In this document: positions 34,695 through 44,718 of the stretch, one piece after another | Layout: every line of letters starts with the position of its first letter | Position numbering within the stretch: position 1 is the first letter of the stretch | NCBI RefSeq assembly: GCF_003584645.1 | Contig: NZ_AP017928.1 | Location: 4,912,833-4,976,832 of the forward strand | Source: Methylocaldum marinum | Lineage (GTDB): Bacteria > Pseudomonadota > Gammaproteobacteria > Methylococcales > Methylococcaceae | Direction of reading: 5' to 3' | Length of the DNA stretch: 64,000 nucleotides | Program-made: the position numbers and the translations under genes | Notes under the pieces: generated by a model | The model's database searches: none | The model's input: only the letters and a program-made list of their open reading frames with translations | Told to the model about the DNA's origin: nothing

Positions 34695-37043
34695 TTAGGA
34701 TCGCCTATCCGCGTGTCTCGCCATCTGCCGCAGCTTGGCCACGGCAAGACGGTTGATGTCTTCGGCTTTTCGCCCGGTCAATAGTTCCAGGGTTTGATCC
34801 ACGGTGTTCACGGCATGAACGGCGAAGGCTCGGTGGCGGACGGCTTCGATCACATCTTCGTTCAGCATCAGGTTACGGATGTTGGCCTTCGGGATGAGGA
34901 CGCCCTGCCGTCCGGTCAGCCCTCGTGCCCTGCACAGGCGAAAGAAACCCTCGATTTTTTCGTTGATCCCCCCGACCGCCTGGACCTCGCCGTATTGATT
35001 GATCGAGCCGGTAACGGCGAAGGCCTGCGCCAGCGGAATGCCGGTGAGCGCGGAAATCAGGGCGCAGACTTCGGCGAGGGCGGCGCTGTCGCCGTCCACG
35101 TAACCATACGACTGCTCCAGCGCAATGTTGGCGGAAATGGCCAGGGGAAACTCCGATGCATATTTGTGGCCCAGATACCCCGACAGGATCATGATCCCTT
35201 TGGAGTGTATGGCCTGGCCCAGTTCGGCCTCGCGTTCGATGTCGACGATGCCGAGGTCGCCGGGATAAATGGTGGCGGTAATGCGGGCCGGTATGCCGAA
35301 GCGTCCGTCGCCGATTTCCAAAATGGTGAGGCCGTTGATTCTACCGGTTGAATCGCCGTCGGTGTTGATCAGGATGGTGTCGTTGAGCATGTCCTCCAAC
35401 AGACGCCGGCTGACCCGTCCGAGGCGTTCTTCTTTCGCGGCCAGGGCCTTTTGGATATGCCGCTCGGTGATCGTTTCGTCCTCCCCGCGGAAATGCTCCG
35501 CTTCGGCAACCAGTTCGAACACGTCGTGGACGCGTGCGGAAAGGTGCTCCCGGTGTTCGGCTTCCCGTGCGCTGAATTCGATCAGGCGGGCAACGGCGGC
35601 CGCCGATAGGGGTTTGTACCCGTCAGCCTCGGCATGGGTCTTGATCAGTCGTGCGAAATCGACTACCGATGCGGGGGTGAGGGGGATATTGTCGTCGAAT
35701 TCCGCGAGTACTCTAAACAGTTCGGTGAATTCGGGATCCATCGACTGGAGCACGTAGTACAGTTCGCGAGAACCGACCAGAACGAGTTTGACCGACAGCG
35801 GAATGACCTCCGGGTCGAGTGTCGGCGCGACAGCCGGCTGCTCTTCGGCGGGAAGCTCGATCTTGATGTGGCGGGATTTGAGTGTTCGCTTCAGGGTCGG
35901 CCAGACGTGAGGCTCGGCGATCATTTTCTCGGCCTCGACGACCAGGTAGCCGCCATTGGCGAGGTGCATCGCGCCCGGGTAAATCAAGCGGTAATGCGTG
36001 GTCAAGGTTCCTTGCTCGCTGACGTATTCGAGGCGGCCGAACAGGTTGGGGTGCGTGGGGTTCGCCTCGTAGACCACGGGTGCGCCCGCATCGGGGCTAT
36101 GGCTGACCAATAGACGGGGTGCATAGTGCGCTATCAGAATCTCGCGTTTCGTCGATTCCTCGTGTGGTTCATGGCCGTGGTCCTCGGCCAGATGCTCGGC
36201 GACCACCCGCGTCAAACTGCGGCGCAGGTCCGCTAAATATTGGAGCACCGCGGGCAACTCGGCATATTTCTGGTACAAGCCGGACAAGAGGGGCTCTATG
36301 GCTTCGTCGATCGTCGATTCATCGAGCTGCCGCTGCCGGTTGATGCTTTCGCGCTTCCATTGAGGCATTTCCGAGAGCAGCTCATTAAGGTAATCCTCCA
36401 GTTCCCGGACATGGCTGTGGAAACCGGCTTTCTCGCTATCCGGCAAGGCGGCGAAGTCATCTTCGTCGGCGGGCTTGCCATTGACCAAAGGACTGAACAC
36501 CACGCTGTCGCCGTTTCGGAATAGGGCGATCTTGCGGTCTTTCGCGCGCCTTTCGACCTTGTCTATCGCCTGATCGTAGCGTTGCTTGACCTCCCGCTCG
36601 ATGTCCGTTTTGCGCCTTTGATAAGCGGGATTTTCGAACGCCGCGGGGAAGGTCGCGAGCAGATTGTCCACCAGCGTTTCGATATCGGCGAGCAAGGTTT
36701 TCCCCCGGCCCGGCGGAATCTGCAAAGCTAAAGGCTTGCGCGGGTCGTCAAAATTGTTGATATAGGCCCAATCGCCGGAAGAGGCCCGTTCCTGCGCGCG
36801 TGCCCTGAGGTAATGGGTCACCAGGGAAAGGCGTCCGGTTCCCGCTTCGCCCATCACATAAATGTTGTAGCCCGGTCTTTCCATGGCAACGCCGAAGGCA
36901 ATGGCCGAGTGTGCCCGGTCCTGTCCCAGCATGCCGCGAAAGGGTTCCAGATCCTCGGTAGTCTCGAAGGGCAGTTCCTCGGGCCGAACGCGCGCTCTGA
37001 GCGCCGCGGGAGGAAGCCCGGGCTTTCCGTGAAAGTTGGTCAT
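34695..37043 (-). CDS. Lon-related AAA+ protease (LonB/LonC-like)
   Basis: A 782-residue predicted protease of the Lon-related group with an unusual, long central region. Near the N-terminus the P-loop reads GEAGTGRLSL, where the usual Lys-Thr/Ser is altered to Arg-Leu-Ser, so canonical ATP binding is doubtful. A long helical insertion follows (about 120-250). An AAA-like block (PGAMHLANGGYLVVEAEKMI) resembles a second Walker B. The C-terminal Lon protease domain has Ser653 (GDSAALAE) and a Lys near 696 (GGINEKIEGFF). It lies convergent to the ferredoxin gene. Its role in protein turnover is not defined by the neighbours. Confidence 0.88.
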   Translation of the reverse strand: MTNFHGKPGLPPAALRARVRPEELPFETTEDLEPFRGMLGQDRAHSAIAFGVAMERPGYNIYVMGEAGTGRLSLVTHYLRARAQERASSGDWAYINNFDDPRKPLALQIPPGRGKTLLADIETLVDNLLATFPAAFENPAYQRRKTDIEREVKQRYDQAIDKVERRAKDRKIALFRNGDSVVFSPLVNGKPADEDDFAALPDSEKAGFHSHVRELEDYLNELLSEMPQWKRESINRQRQLDESTIDEAIEPLLSGLYQKYAELPAVLQYLADLRRSLTRVVAEHLAEDHGHEPHEESTKREILIAHYAPRLLVSHSPDAGAPVVYEANPTHPNLFGRLEYVSEQGTLTTHYRLIYPGAMHLANGGYLVVEAEKMIAEPHVWPTLKRTLKSRHIKIELPAEEQPAVAPTLDPEVIPLSVKLVLVGSRELYYVLQSMDPEFTELFRVLAEFDDNIPLTPASVVDFARLIKTHAEADGYKPLSAAAVARLIEFSAREAEHREHLSARVHDVFELVAEAEHFRGEDETITERHIQKALAAKEERLGRVSRRLLEDMLNDTILINTDGDSTGRINGLTILEIGDGRFGIPARITATIYPGDLGIVDIEREAELGQAIHSKGIMILSGYLGHKYASEFPLAISANIALEQSYGYVDGDSAALAEVCALISALTGIPLAQAFAVTGSINQYGEVQAVGGINEKIEGFFRLCRARGLTGRQGVLIPKANIRNLMLNEDVIEAVRHRAFAVHAVNTVDQTLELLTGRKAEDINRLAVAKLRQMARHADRRS

Positions 37044-37074
37044 CGGCGATGTGGAGATGAAGGGCGTTTCGTTG

Positions 37075-37485
37075 CTATTTCAAGGGTATGATTCGAGCGG
37101 CGGTCCCTGACACGCTGCGCGTTTTGTCATCCATTTGCTTCAGCGCGCGGGGGAATTCGCTCTGTATGCGAGGCATGATATCCAGCGATGCCAGATTGTA
37201 ATAAACCGCGTCATAAACGACCGGCTGGTTCAGGGCGCTACGGTCGGAAGCCCGAAAATTCTGCCAGGCGAGGACGATACTGCTGCGGGAAACGGCACCA
37301 TCCAAAAAGAGGATTTCTTCCGGATCGATCACGGCCAGATATTGCATGCTCCGGATGGGAACGAACAGCGCTTTTTCTCCGCTTCGATACAGCAGGGTTT
37401 TCGACCGGTTATAAACGGCGGCGGCCAAACTGCGTCTTTCCCGCCTGATCTCGCGCGTACGATAAAAGATTTCTTTCGTATACAT
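37075..37485 (-). CDS. Conserved hypothetical protein
   Basis: A 136-residue soluble protein starting MYTKEIFYRTREIRRERRSL. It has a very basic N-terminus (about residues 8-50), then RSMQYLAVIDPEEILFLDGA and IVLAWQNFR, and no membrane segment or signal peptide. The family was not recognised. Start choice: the frame is open to 37542, but the Met at 37485 gives a sensible N-terminus. It lies 31 bases upstream of the AAA protease on the same strand and could be co-transcribed with it. Confidence 0.6.
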   Translation of the reverse strand: MYTKEIFYRTREIRRERRSLAAAVYNRSKTLLYRSGEKALFVPIRSMQYLAVIDPEEILFLDGAVSRSSIVLAWQNFRASDRSALNQPVVYDAVYYNLASLDIMPRIQSEFPRALKQMDDKTRSVSGTAARIIPLK

Positions 37486-37792
37486 TTCGCCGACCTTACT
37501 TTCTGTTCGGCTTACGCTAACGCTTAGGCGCGCTGGTTTCAATCATCTGGATAACAAAGTGTGAGTTTGCTATATTCCGGAAGCAGACTTGTCAAGAAAG
37601 CCGGGATGTAAGCACTGCTGGCGTCCCACTTCTTCTAGCACGGAATTTGTGGAAAACCCGGCATGTCGAGTCCAGCTCTCACTCTCCGTTCCAAGTGCCA
37701 GCGTGAACGCGTCCGGACGAGGTCAGTCCAAGTCAAGAACCACAAAAGACCATCTCATCAGTACCGTTACCCTTTGAATTTGGAGAATAACT
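37486..37792. promoter_or_regulatory. Intergenic control region upstream of gap
   Basis: This stretch of about 300 bp between a minus-strand hypothetical gene and gap must hold divergent promoters. An AT-rich patch at about 37555-37580 (TGAGTTTGCTATATTCC) contains TATATT as a possible -10 box. The leader just before gap ends GAATTTGGAGAATAACTATG with a GGAG ribosome site. No operator or riboswitch was identified. Confidence 0.35.
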
Positions 37793-38806
37793 ATGACGAT
37801 AAAGGTTGCAATCAATGGATATGGCCGTATTGGGCGGAATGTCCTGCGGGCTTTATACGAGTCGCATCGAACGGGAGAGATTCAAATCGTAGCGATTAAC
37901 GACCTAGGCGATGCCAATACCAATGCGCATCTGACCAAGTACGATACGGTTCATGGACGATTTCCGGGAGAAATCGCGGTGGACGGAGACGCCATGGTCG
38001 TCAACGGAGACCGGATACGTGTGTTTGCCGAGCGCGATCCCGCCAAGTTGCCCTGGCGAGATCTCGGAGTCGATGCGGTCCACGAATGCACCGGTATCTT
38101 TACGTCCAAGGCCAAGGCTTCGGTCCATCTCGAAGCCGGCGCGAAAAAGGTCATCATTTCCGCCCCCGGCGGAGAAGACGTGGACGCTACCGTCGTTTAC
38201 GGCGTCAATCACGACAAATTGAAGAGCAGCGATGTGGTGATTTCGAACGCATCGTGCACCACCAATTGCCTGGCGCCTCTGGTCAAGCCCCTGCACGACG
38301 CGGTCGGGGTGACCTACGGCTTGATGACCACCATTCATTCCTACACCAACGATCAGGTGCTGACCGACGTTTACCACAAGGATCTGCGCCGCGCCCGAGC
38401 CGCCACGCAATCGATGATTCCCACCAAGACCGGTGCCGCCGCGGCGGTCGGATTGGTGTTGCCCGAATTGGCCGGTCGCTTGGACGGCTTTGCGATTCGA
38501 GTTCCGACCATCAACGTTTCGCTGGTCGATCTCACTTTCGTCGCCTCGCGCAAGACCAGCAAGGACGAGATTCACGATATCATGCGCAAGGCTTCGGAGG
38601 GTCCGTTGCAGGGCGTTCTCGGCTATAACGACCTGCCTTTGGTATCCATGGATTTCAATCACGATGCCCGCTCCTCGGTTTACGAGGCCACTCTCACCAA
38701 GGTCATGCAGGGCAATTTGGTCAAGGTACTGGCCTGGTACGACAACGAGTGGGGCTTCTCCAATCGTATGTTGGATGTCACGGTCGCTTTGATGGAAGCA
38801 AGCTGA
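37793..38806 (+). CDS. gap: Glyceraldehyde-3-phosphate dehydrogenase
   Basis: GAPDH oxidises glyceraldehyde-3-phosphate to 1,3-bisphosphoglycerate in glycolysis, and runs in reverse in gluconeogenesis and the Calvin cycle. The 337-residue product has the Rossmann motif [14 protein letters not shown], catalytic Cys155 in NASCTTNC, the HSYTNDQ segment and a C-terminal [12 protein letters not shown]. It is followed 18 bases later by pyruvate kinase and then fbp, so central carbon genes form one cluster. Confidence 0.97.
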   Translation: MTIKVAINGYGRIGRNVLRALYESHRTGEIQIVAINDLGDANTNAHLTKYDTVHGRFPGEIAVDGDAMVVNGDRIRVFAERDPAKLPWRDLGVDAVHECTGIFTSKAKASVHLEAGAKKVIISAPGGEDVDATVVYGVNHDKLKSSDVVISNASCTTNCLAPLVKPLHDAVGVTYGLMTTIHSYTNDQVLTDVYHKDLRRARAATQSMIPTKTGAAAAVGLVLPELAGRLDGFAIRVPTINVSLVDLTFVASRKTSKDEIHDIMRKASEGPLQGVLGYNDLPLVSMDFNHDARSSVYEATLTKVMQGNLVKVLAWYDNEWGFSNRMLDVTVALMEAS

Positions 38807-38824
38807 ACAGGAACGATAGTTTCA

Positions 38825-40261
38825 ATGAGACGAACCAAGATCGTAGCGACTCTGGGACCGGCAACGGACGACCCTGCCATTTTGGAGCGAGCCATTAGAG
38901 CGGGCGTCGATGTCGTCCGGCTCAATTTCTCTCATGGCGATGCCGAAACACATAAAAAGCGCGCGGAGGCGGTAAAGGCGATCAGCCGCGGGCTGGACCG
39001 GCATGTCGGCATTCTGGTCGATTTGCAGGGACCCAAAATCCGCATCGCGCGCTTCAGTGGGGACGGAAAAGTTCATCTTCGGGAAAACGCGCGCTTCGAT
39101 CTCGATACCTCTTTCCCTCCCGACCAGGGCGACGAAAACCAGGTCGGGTGCCTTTATTCCGATCTCCCCAAGGATGTGAAGCCGGGTGACGTTCTGTTGC
39201 TGGACGACGGTCGCATCGAACTGGGCGTCGACCGGATAGAAGGCACGCGGATCGTCTGCCGGGTGGTCCTCGGGGGCGAACTGTCCAACCACAAGGGCAT
39301 CAACAAGCAGGGTGGCGGTTTATCCGCCGCCGCCTTGACCGACAAGGACAAGGCGGACATCCGGACGGCCGCCGAAATCGATGCCGATTACCTCGCCGTA
39401 TCCTTTCCCAGGTCCGCGGCGGACATCCGGGAAGCGCGGGACTTGCTGCGCGCCGCAGGAGGAGAGGCGGGGATCGTGGCCAAGATCGAGCGCGCCGAGG
39501 CCCTGGAGCCGGGCGTGATCGAGTCCATCGTCGATGCGTCGGACGCCATCATGGTGGCGCGCGGCGATCTCGGGGTGGAAATCGGCGACGCCCAGTTGCC
39601 GTGGGTGCAGAAAGACCTGATCAAGCTGGCGCGAAGCCGGGATCGTGCGGTCATTACCGCGACGCAAATGATGGAGTCCATGATCCACAGCCCAATGCCG
39701 ACGCGCGCGGAGGTGTTCGACGTGGCCAACGCGGTGATCGACGGTACCGATGCCGTCATGCTTTCCGCCGAAACCGCCAGCGGCAAATTTCCGGACAAGG
39801 CGATCGCGGCGATGGCCAGGATCTGCAAGGAGGCCGAGCTGCACCCGCGGCTCCGGCAATCCACTCACCGCATCGACGAGACGTTCGACTACATCGACGA
39901 GGCTATCGCGATGGCCGCGATGTATATCGCCAATCATTTGCCGGTTAAGGCGATCGGCGCGCAGACCGAATCGGGCTCGACCCCGCTGTGGATGTCGCGC
40001 ATCAGTTCCGGCATCCCGATTTACGCCTTGACCCGGCACGAAAAAACCTGCCGCAAAGTGACACTTTACCGCGGCGTTTATCCCATCAGCTTCTACAGCA
40101 CGACTTCCGACCACGCGGTGCTGAACCGGGAGATCATCAACGAATTCCTGAGCCGCGATCTGGTCAAGCCGGGTGACCTGGTCATCCTCACCAAAGGTGA
40201 TCTTACCGGCGTGCGCGGCGGAACCAACGCCCTGAAGATCGCCCGAGTCGGGGCCGTTTAA
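38825..40261 (+). CDS. pyk: Pyruvate kinase
   Basis: Pyruvate kinase makes pyruvate and ATP from phosphoenolpyruvate. The 478-residue product opens [20 protein letters not shown] with the substrate motif VRLNFSHGD, has the catalytic block [14 protein letters not shown], the metal site [13 protein letters not shown], and the B/C-domain border [20 protein letters not shown]. The length agrees with the type II (PykA-like) enzyme. It sits 18 bases after gap. A short inverted repeat (AACGGC-GGGCC-GCCGTT, about 40260-40276) right after the stop could modulate read-through into fbp. Confidence 0.96.
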   Translation: MRRTKIVATLGPATDDPAILERAIRAGVDVVRLNFSHGDAETHKKRAEAVKAISRGLDRHVGILVDLQGPKIRIARFSGDGKVHLRENARFDLDTSFPPDQGDENQVGCLYSDLPKDVKPGDVLLLDDGRIELGVDRIEGTRIVCRVVLGGELSNHKGINKQGGGLSAAALTDKDKADIRTAAEIDADYLAVSFPRSAADIREARDLLRAAGGEAGIVAKIERAEALEPGVIESIVDASDAIMVARGDLGVEIGDAQLPWVQKDLIKLARSRDRAVITATQMMESMIHSPMPTRAEVFDVANAVIDGTDAVMLSAETASGKFPDKAIAAMARICKEAELHPRLRQSTHRIDETFDYIDEAIAMAAMYIANHLPVKAIGAQTESGSTPLWMSRISSGIPIYALTRHEKTCRKVTLYRGVYPISFYSTTSDHAVLNREIINEFLSRDLVKPGDLVILTKGDLTGVRGGTNALKIARVGAV

Positions 40262-40319
40262 CGGCGGGCCGCCGTTCGGGGCTGTCGGCTCCTGCCTTTT
40301 TCGCCATGAAGGAGAAAAC

Positions 40320-41318
40320 ATGAACGGCGATTATTTGACGCGCTTTCTCATCCACGAACAGCGCAAGAGCCCGAACGCCACGGGCGAGTTCACCATGTTG
40401 CTCAGCGATATCGCGACTGCCTGCAAAGCCATTGCGCACGAGGTGAATCGCGGCGCGCTAGCCGGCAATCTCGGAATCGCGGGTTCGGAAAACATCCAGG
40501 GTGAAGCACAGAAGAAACTGGATGTGATCGCCAATGATCTTTTCATCAGATCGCTGGAGTGGACCGGACACCTGGCGGCGATGGCGTCCGAGGAAAACGA
40601 CGAAATCATCCCGATCCCGCCGGCTCATGCCAAAGGAAAATACCTGATTTGCTTCGATCCCCTGGACGGGTCCTCCAATATCGATATCAACCTGACGGTG
40701 GGTACGATTTTCTCCATTCTTCGCGCGCCGGAAGGGCGGGACAACCCGACCGAGGCCGACTTTCTCCAGCCCGGCACCCAGCAGGTGGCAGCGGGTTTCT
40801 GTACCTACGGACCGACGACCCTGATGGTTTTGACGACCGGAAACGGGGTAAACGGTTTTACCCTGGACCGGGATGTCGGAGAGTTCGTTTTGACCCACCC
40901 CAATATGCGGATTCCCGAGGAAACCAGCGAATTTGCCGTCAATATGTCGAATCAGCGCTACTGGGAAGAGCCGGTCAGGCGTTATATCGACGAATGCCTG
41001 AAAGGCAAGGACGGCGGCCGGGAGAAGAATTTCAACATGCGCTGGGTGGCGTCCATGGTTGCGGAGGTTTACCGCATTCTGACGCGGGGCGGCATTTTCA
41101 TGTATCCCTATGACACCCGTGACGTCAACAAACCGGGAAGACTGCGTTTGATGTACGAAGCCAATCCGATGAGCTTCATTGTGGAGCAGGCGGGCGGGGC
41201 AAGTTCCACCGGCCGCCGGCGGATTTTGGACATCGAGCCTAACGGCATCCACCAGCGCGTTCCCGTGATTTTGGGATCAAAGGCGGAAGTCGAGCGGGTG
41301 GTGTCTTATCACCGATGA
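40320..41318 (+). CDS. fbp: Fructose-1,6-bisphosphatase class 1
   Basis: FBPase removes the 1-phosphate of fructose-1,6-bisphosphate in gluconeogenesis and the Calvin/RuMP cycles. The 332-residue product has the metal-binding motif [10 protein letters not shown] and the sugar-phosphate region [20 protein letters not shown]. Length is typical. It follows pyk by 58 bases and closes the gap-pyk-fbp cluster; having pyruvate kinase and FBPase side by side would suit a C1-assimilating organism, though this is inference. Confidence 0.96.
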   Translation: MNGDYLTRFLIHEQRKSPNATGEFTMLLSDIATACKAIAHEVNRGALAGNLGIAGSENIQGEAQKKLDVIANDLFIRSLEWTGHLAAMASEENDEIIPIPPAHAKGKYLICFDPLDGSSNIDINLTVGTIFSILRAPEGRDNPTEADFLQPGTQQVAAGFCTYGPTTLMVLTTGNGVNGFTLDRDVGEFVLTHPNMRIPEETSEFAVNMSNQRYWEEPVRRYIDECLKGKDGGREKNFNMRWVASMVAEVYRILTRGGIFMYPYDTRDVNKPGRLRLMYEANPMSFIVEQAGGASSTGRRRILDIEPNGIHQRVPVILGSKAEVERVVSYHR

Positions 41319-42050
41319 ATTCAGAAACGGCAATCGGGTTAACTGGCGTTGCGCTGTGTTAGCAGAAACCGATCAATCAAAACGGCTGTGATGACCACCA
41401 CGCGCTACATGTGCGACGATCGAACTGGTACGCATTGGCAACTTGGCGCGGTACCACGCGCGCTGCATCGGATTGCATTAGTCGGAAGGAGATAGCAGCC
41501 GCCAGCGCTTGATTGGCGGTGTACTCGATCAAATAGCGGCTTTGTTGGCCGAGGCGCTGACCATAATAGGCAGCGTCAGCTTCTTCTGTCGAAACCGAGA
41601 GAGTGTGACCGCGAGCGCGGCCGACGTACAGACACTCACGTCGCCGCCTTTGGGTGAGTAGCTGATCGCCAGGTTCCGGGGATTTCCGTGACATGCATTC
41701 TTACTAACCATCCTCAGTCCTGAAACCGCACGGCAATTCTTTCAGGCTCCCGGATTTTTGTGGGTATTGCAAGGCCAAATCGCGCTGCTCATCGAGCCGG
41801 GAACGGAACCGCCCCGGCTCACTGTGCAGTTAGCCCAATTACTGCTCAGCGAGCACTGACATGAGCACGTGGCGGTATTCTTGGCGTTGACCGAAGAGAT
41901 CGCTGTAGCTTTTGGGGGTACACTTTGTACTTTGTGCGTCGAACACGGAGTCACTTTTGAGAGCTGCACCGAAACGGCGCTTGCCGCGCGGCTGAAAACT
42001 GAGTTGGGCTTAATCAAGTATCATCACAAGATGTAGGGGAGGTTTAATTC
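41319..42050. other. Decayed stretch with a broken unrecognised gene
   Basis: No intact gene. On the plus strand a broken frame at about 41700-42035 reads LSPETARQFFQAPGFLWVLQ, continues ALLIEPGTEPPRL, meets an internal TGA near 41859, then reads VAVFLALTEEIAVAFGG and CVEHGVTFESCTETALAA and ends just before the GGGAGG of the next gene. The residue use looks protein-like, so a pseudogene is likely, but the family was not recognised. The minus-strand frame 41377-41694 is not convincing. Confidence 0.35.
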
Positions 42051-42245
42051 GTGTCGTCACTCAACCTTGGCCTTTCTGAAAAGGACGATGTTCAGGCCTT
42101 TATCGAAGCGTTAGAAAATGCTCGTCCGAACGAATTCACCGGATTTACAGCGACATTTGCGGAAGGCAACGAGACTGCATGGGGCCGTTTCATAAAGGGC
42201 GCCTATAACCTCCGATCACATGGTGGATTGGCATTTTTCAGTTGA
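42051..42245 (+). CDS. Small hypothetical protein, possibly frameshifted
   Basis: A 64-residue frame with a GTG start and GGGAGG upstream, MSSLNLGLSEKDDVQAFIEA, rich in Asn, Glu and Phe. The family was not recognised. Its last residues (HGGLAFFS) look wrong. In another frame the DNA continues as MVDWHFSVDHANGDMGTSLP then VYGEHARQCLMAA, which looks more protein-like, so a frameshift near 42215 may have split a longer gene. Confidence 0.4.
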   Translation: MSSLNLGLSEKDDVQAFIEALENARPNEFTGFTATFAEGNETAWGRFIKGAYNLRSHGGLAFFS

Positions 42246-42727
42246 CCATGCAAATGGGGATATGGGGACATCGCTACCGGTCTATGGCGAGCACGCGCGC
42301 CAGTGTCTTATGGCAGCTCAGTCAACCGCTTCGGGATGAGGCGTGGGCGGGATTGAAAGGCGAAGCTATGCCCCTGTTCTCAGACATCGTCAGATACAAT
42401 CTGAAACATAGGAAAGCAGATATTGTCGGGAGACTGGTTGGCGGGGGATTCACTCACTACGCAAGCATGGGCGGGCGTCTTGGTAACAAGCGTCTTTCCA
42501 AGTTTGAGAAATTCGCCGTAGGTGCTACCAACTTAGGCATTGCTAGCTACGGCGCAGCGATCAAAGCGATCACCAAGGGGCCCAAAACCCTCGAAGCGGT
42601 AATTCAGTCTGTTTTGACAGGGCGTCCGGAACACTTGCCTGATGGCTACCGCCGCGATAGCGGCGTACCACTCACCGAGGGGAAAACAGACTTCTGGAAA
42701 ATGTCGAAGCAGGGCTTTCGGAAGTGA
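42242..42727 (+). CDS. Hypothetical protein
   Basis: A 161-residue frame whose first part (before about residue 30) overlaps competing frames and may not be translated as shown. From DEAWAGLKGEAMPLFSDIVR on it reads like a real protein, with VGRLVGGGFTHYASMGG and a Pro/Gly-poor helical stretch FAVGATNLGIASYGAAIKAI. No known motif, signal or clear membrane segment. It may be the distal part of the frameshifted gene that starts at 42051. Accessory islet, function unknown. Confidence 0.45.
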   Translation: MTMQMGIWGHRYRSMASTRASVLWQLSQPLRDEAWAGLKGEAMPLFSDIVRYNLKHRKADIVGRLVGGGFTHYASMGGRLGNKRLSKFEKFAVGATNLGIASYGAAIKAITKGPKTLEAVIQSVLTGRPEHLPDGYRRDSGVPLTEGKTDFWKMSKQGFRK

Positions 42728-42814
42728 TGTCACTAACTCAAGTGGGACCAGGTCCTACCCAATCAAGGAGTTTTGTTCACGACCGGAAAACATTAATCTG
42801 AAGGGCGTTTGTAG

Positions 42815-43045
42815 ATGAACAGATTCATCAAATGGCTGATCGATAGTGCTCGAGGCCTTTTGGCTGATATGCTGGGGCAGATAATAGCATTCTTCATGTT
42901 TATTGCTGCGGGCCTTGCTTGGTTGTACTTTGCAACAGACTACGCTGTCATTCCGGTTTTTATCGTTGTAGTTGTGCTGGGAGGATACATTTATGGGCTG
43001 GTTGAGGGAAAAAAAGGCGAAAACACGGAAACGAAACAAGATTGA
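42815..43045 (+). CDS. Small membrane protein, unrecognised
   Basis: A 76-residue protein with two hydrophobic helices (about 20-41, LGQIIAFFMFIAAGLAWLYF, and about 45-64, AVIPVFIVVVVLGGYIYGL) joined by a short turn, a basic N-terminus and a charged hydrophilic tail (EGKKGENTETKQD). The amino-acid layout is that of a real two-helix membrane protein. It lies alone after the hypothetical genes, with repeat sequence downstream. Function unknown. Confidence 0.55.
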   Translation: MNRFIKWLIDSARGLLADMLGQIIAFFMFIAAGLAWLYFATDYAVIPVFIVVVVLGGYIYGLVEGKKGENTETKQD

Positions 43046-43668
43046 ATGTATTCAGCCGGTCCAATAACAGCCTCAACCGGACCAGCTACTCCCCTTCATC
43101 GGAGCTGATGATTCCGACGCCCAGCGTGAACTCGTCGCGATACTGAATATGCGAAGGCCAAAGTCGCAGGCCCTGAGATCGTGTTTGAAATCAAAAACAA
43201 AGATTAGCCGTCGGGCCAACGGGTTCGTCGGCAAAGGATTGCCGACCTACGAAGGTTTGAGTCGATCTACCCTGGCCGAACGCTCCAACGGCTTCCGCTC
43301 CGCAGTCACACGCCCCGACCAAACGCTTTCGTCGGCAAGGGATTGCCGACCTACGACCGGGCCGCTGTAGGTCGCGAATTCCTTCGCGACATTTCGCCGC
43401 CCGGCCTGTGGCTTGCATTTTGATTTTCAAGACGGTAGCTACGAAGGCTTGAGTCGATCCATCCTGGCCGAAGACGCCAAGGACTTCCGCTCCGCAGACG
43501 GTACGGCCATGGCAACCACTAGCCTTGATCCCCGAACTCGCCCCGTTTATGCACGAACCGTAAATTCCCCCGCTCAATTCATGCCCGCGCCGGGTATCAT
43601 AGTGTTTTTGGAAGGGAAGCGAGACTGATTGCGGCGCGCAAACAGCACTCCGTACAGACGCTTTTCGG
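43046..43668. repeat. Repeat-rich intergenic block
   Basis: No gene. The hairpin GTCGGCAA/TTGCCGAC appears twice (43227-43246 and 43331-43350), each followed by CTACGA, and a decayed form occurs near 45430. A second motif, GAAGG(T/C)TTGAGTCGATC followed by CTGGCCGAA and TTCCGCTCCGCAG, is repeated at about 43249-43305 and 43442-43498. These are dispersed intergenic repeats accumulated between the islet and the oxidase-assembly genes. Confidence 0.6.
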
Positions 43669-43914
43669 TCAAGGTTGCGGTCCTGGATTTTCCTGAGGCG
43701 GCGGACTCTGGACTTTTGGGAGTCCGTGCGGCTGCAGCAGGCCGAAGCTGTAGGCCAGAAGCAATAAAATGAACAAGGCGATGGACAATCCGATACGGAT
43801 CGTCAAGGCTTTGACCGTGCGGGGAGAGCGGGTGCGGTCTTTGACCAGATATACCAAGGCCGTCCCGAGGCTTCCGATGATGATCAGCAGGAGCAAGATG
43901 ATGAGGACTTTCAC
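43669..43914 (-). CDS. DUF2909-like twin-helix membrane protein
   Basis: An 81-residue protein with two membrane helices (about 3-23 and 43-62) around a basic loop (KDRTRSPRTVKALTIRI), and a Pro-rich tail. The loop, with RT-x-KALTxRI, and the position divergent from SURF1 match the small DUF2909 proteins often encoded beside cytochrome oxidase genes. Its exact role is not known. It shares a divergent promoter region of about 60 bp with SURF1. Confidence 0.75.
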   Translation of the reverse strand: MKVLIILLLLIIIGSLGTALVYLVKDRTRSPRTVKALTIRIGLSIALFILLLLAYSFGLLQPHGLPKVQSPPPQENPGPQP

Positions 43915-43976
43915 GAATAGAGTGTCTTGTTGTTTGAGGTGGCTTGGTGACCGGATCTTTCACTCAGAGGTGACGA

Positions 43977-44690
43977 TTGCGTGATTATAGCTTCAAACCG
44001 GGGCTGACCGCTTCGCTGATAACGAGCCTGGCCATTTCCCTGTTCATTTTGCTAGGGCTTTGGCAACTGCATCGAGCAGACGAAAAGAAAGGCTTGATGG
44101 CATTGCATCAGCAGCGGATGCAAGACGAGCCGTTGACTCTGGGGGCCGAGGAACCGAACCTGGAAGATATTCGATACCGCCGAGTCATCGTTTCCGGCGA
44201 ATACGATGTGGAGCATCAGTTTCTGCTGGACAATCAAGTCCACCGGCAGAGTCCCGGGTATCAGGTCTTGACGCCCTTGCGAATTGCGGGAGTCGAGACC
44301 GCGGTTCTGGTGAACCGCGGCTGGATACCTTTGGGCGCAAGCCGGGACGAACGGCCGGATCTGGAGATTCGTCACCGGAACGTGCAAGTCACAGGCACGG
44401 TGGAGCGGTTTCCGGGCGTCGGTTTAAAACTGGAGGGCGCGGAAACACCCGGGCCCGGCTGGCCGGCCGTAGTTCAGCTCGTGGACCCGGCGCGCATCGG
44501 CGAGCGGCTTGGCTATGCGGTCCTTCCCTATCAGGTTCTGGCGGATGAGACGGTTGCGGAAGCTTACATCCGGGATTGGAAGCAGGCCCGGCTCGACCCC
44601 GGGAAAAACCAGGGGTATGCGCTGCAATGGTTTCTGTTCGCTTTAGTCGCCCTGGTGTTGTATGTTCGCCACGGCATCAAATCATCCTAA
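43977..44690 (+). CDS. SURF1-family cytochrome c oxidase assembly protein
   Basis: SURF1 (Shy1) helps insert heme A into subunit I of cytochrome c oxidase. The 237-residue product has a TM helix at each end (about 12-32 and 215-232), the N-terminal motif LGLWQLHRADEKK, the middle signature VLVNRGWIP and the C-terminal GYALQWFLFALVALVLYV. It starts with TTG at 43977, preceded by GAGGTGA. It leads a set with an SCO-like protein and CtaA. Confidence 0.92.
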   Translation: MRDYSFKPGLTASLITSLAISLFILLGLWQLHRADEKKGLMALHQQRMQDEPLTLGAEEPNLEDIRYRRVIVSGEYDVEHQFLLDNQVHRQSPGYQVLTPLRIAGVETAVLVNRGWIPLGASRDERPDLEIRHRNVQVTGTVERFPGVGLKLEGAETPGPGWPAVVQLVDPARIGERLGYAVLPYQVLADETVAEAYIRDWKQARLDPGKNQGYALQWFLFALVALVLYVRHGIKSS

Positions 44691-44718
44691 TTCCCGATTT
44701 TTTTAATTCATTCTTCCC

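Noticed and set aside
41377-41694. 105-codon minus-strand frame after fbp
   Set aside because: Considered as a real gene; residue use is unconvincing and there is no motif, so it was kept only as part of the decayed stretch.
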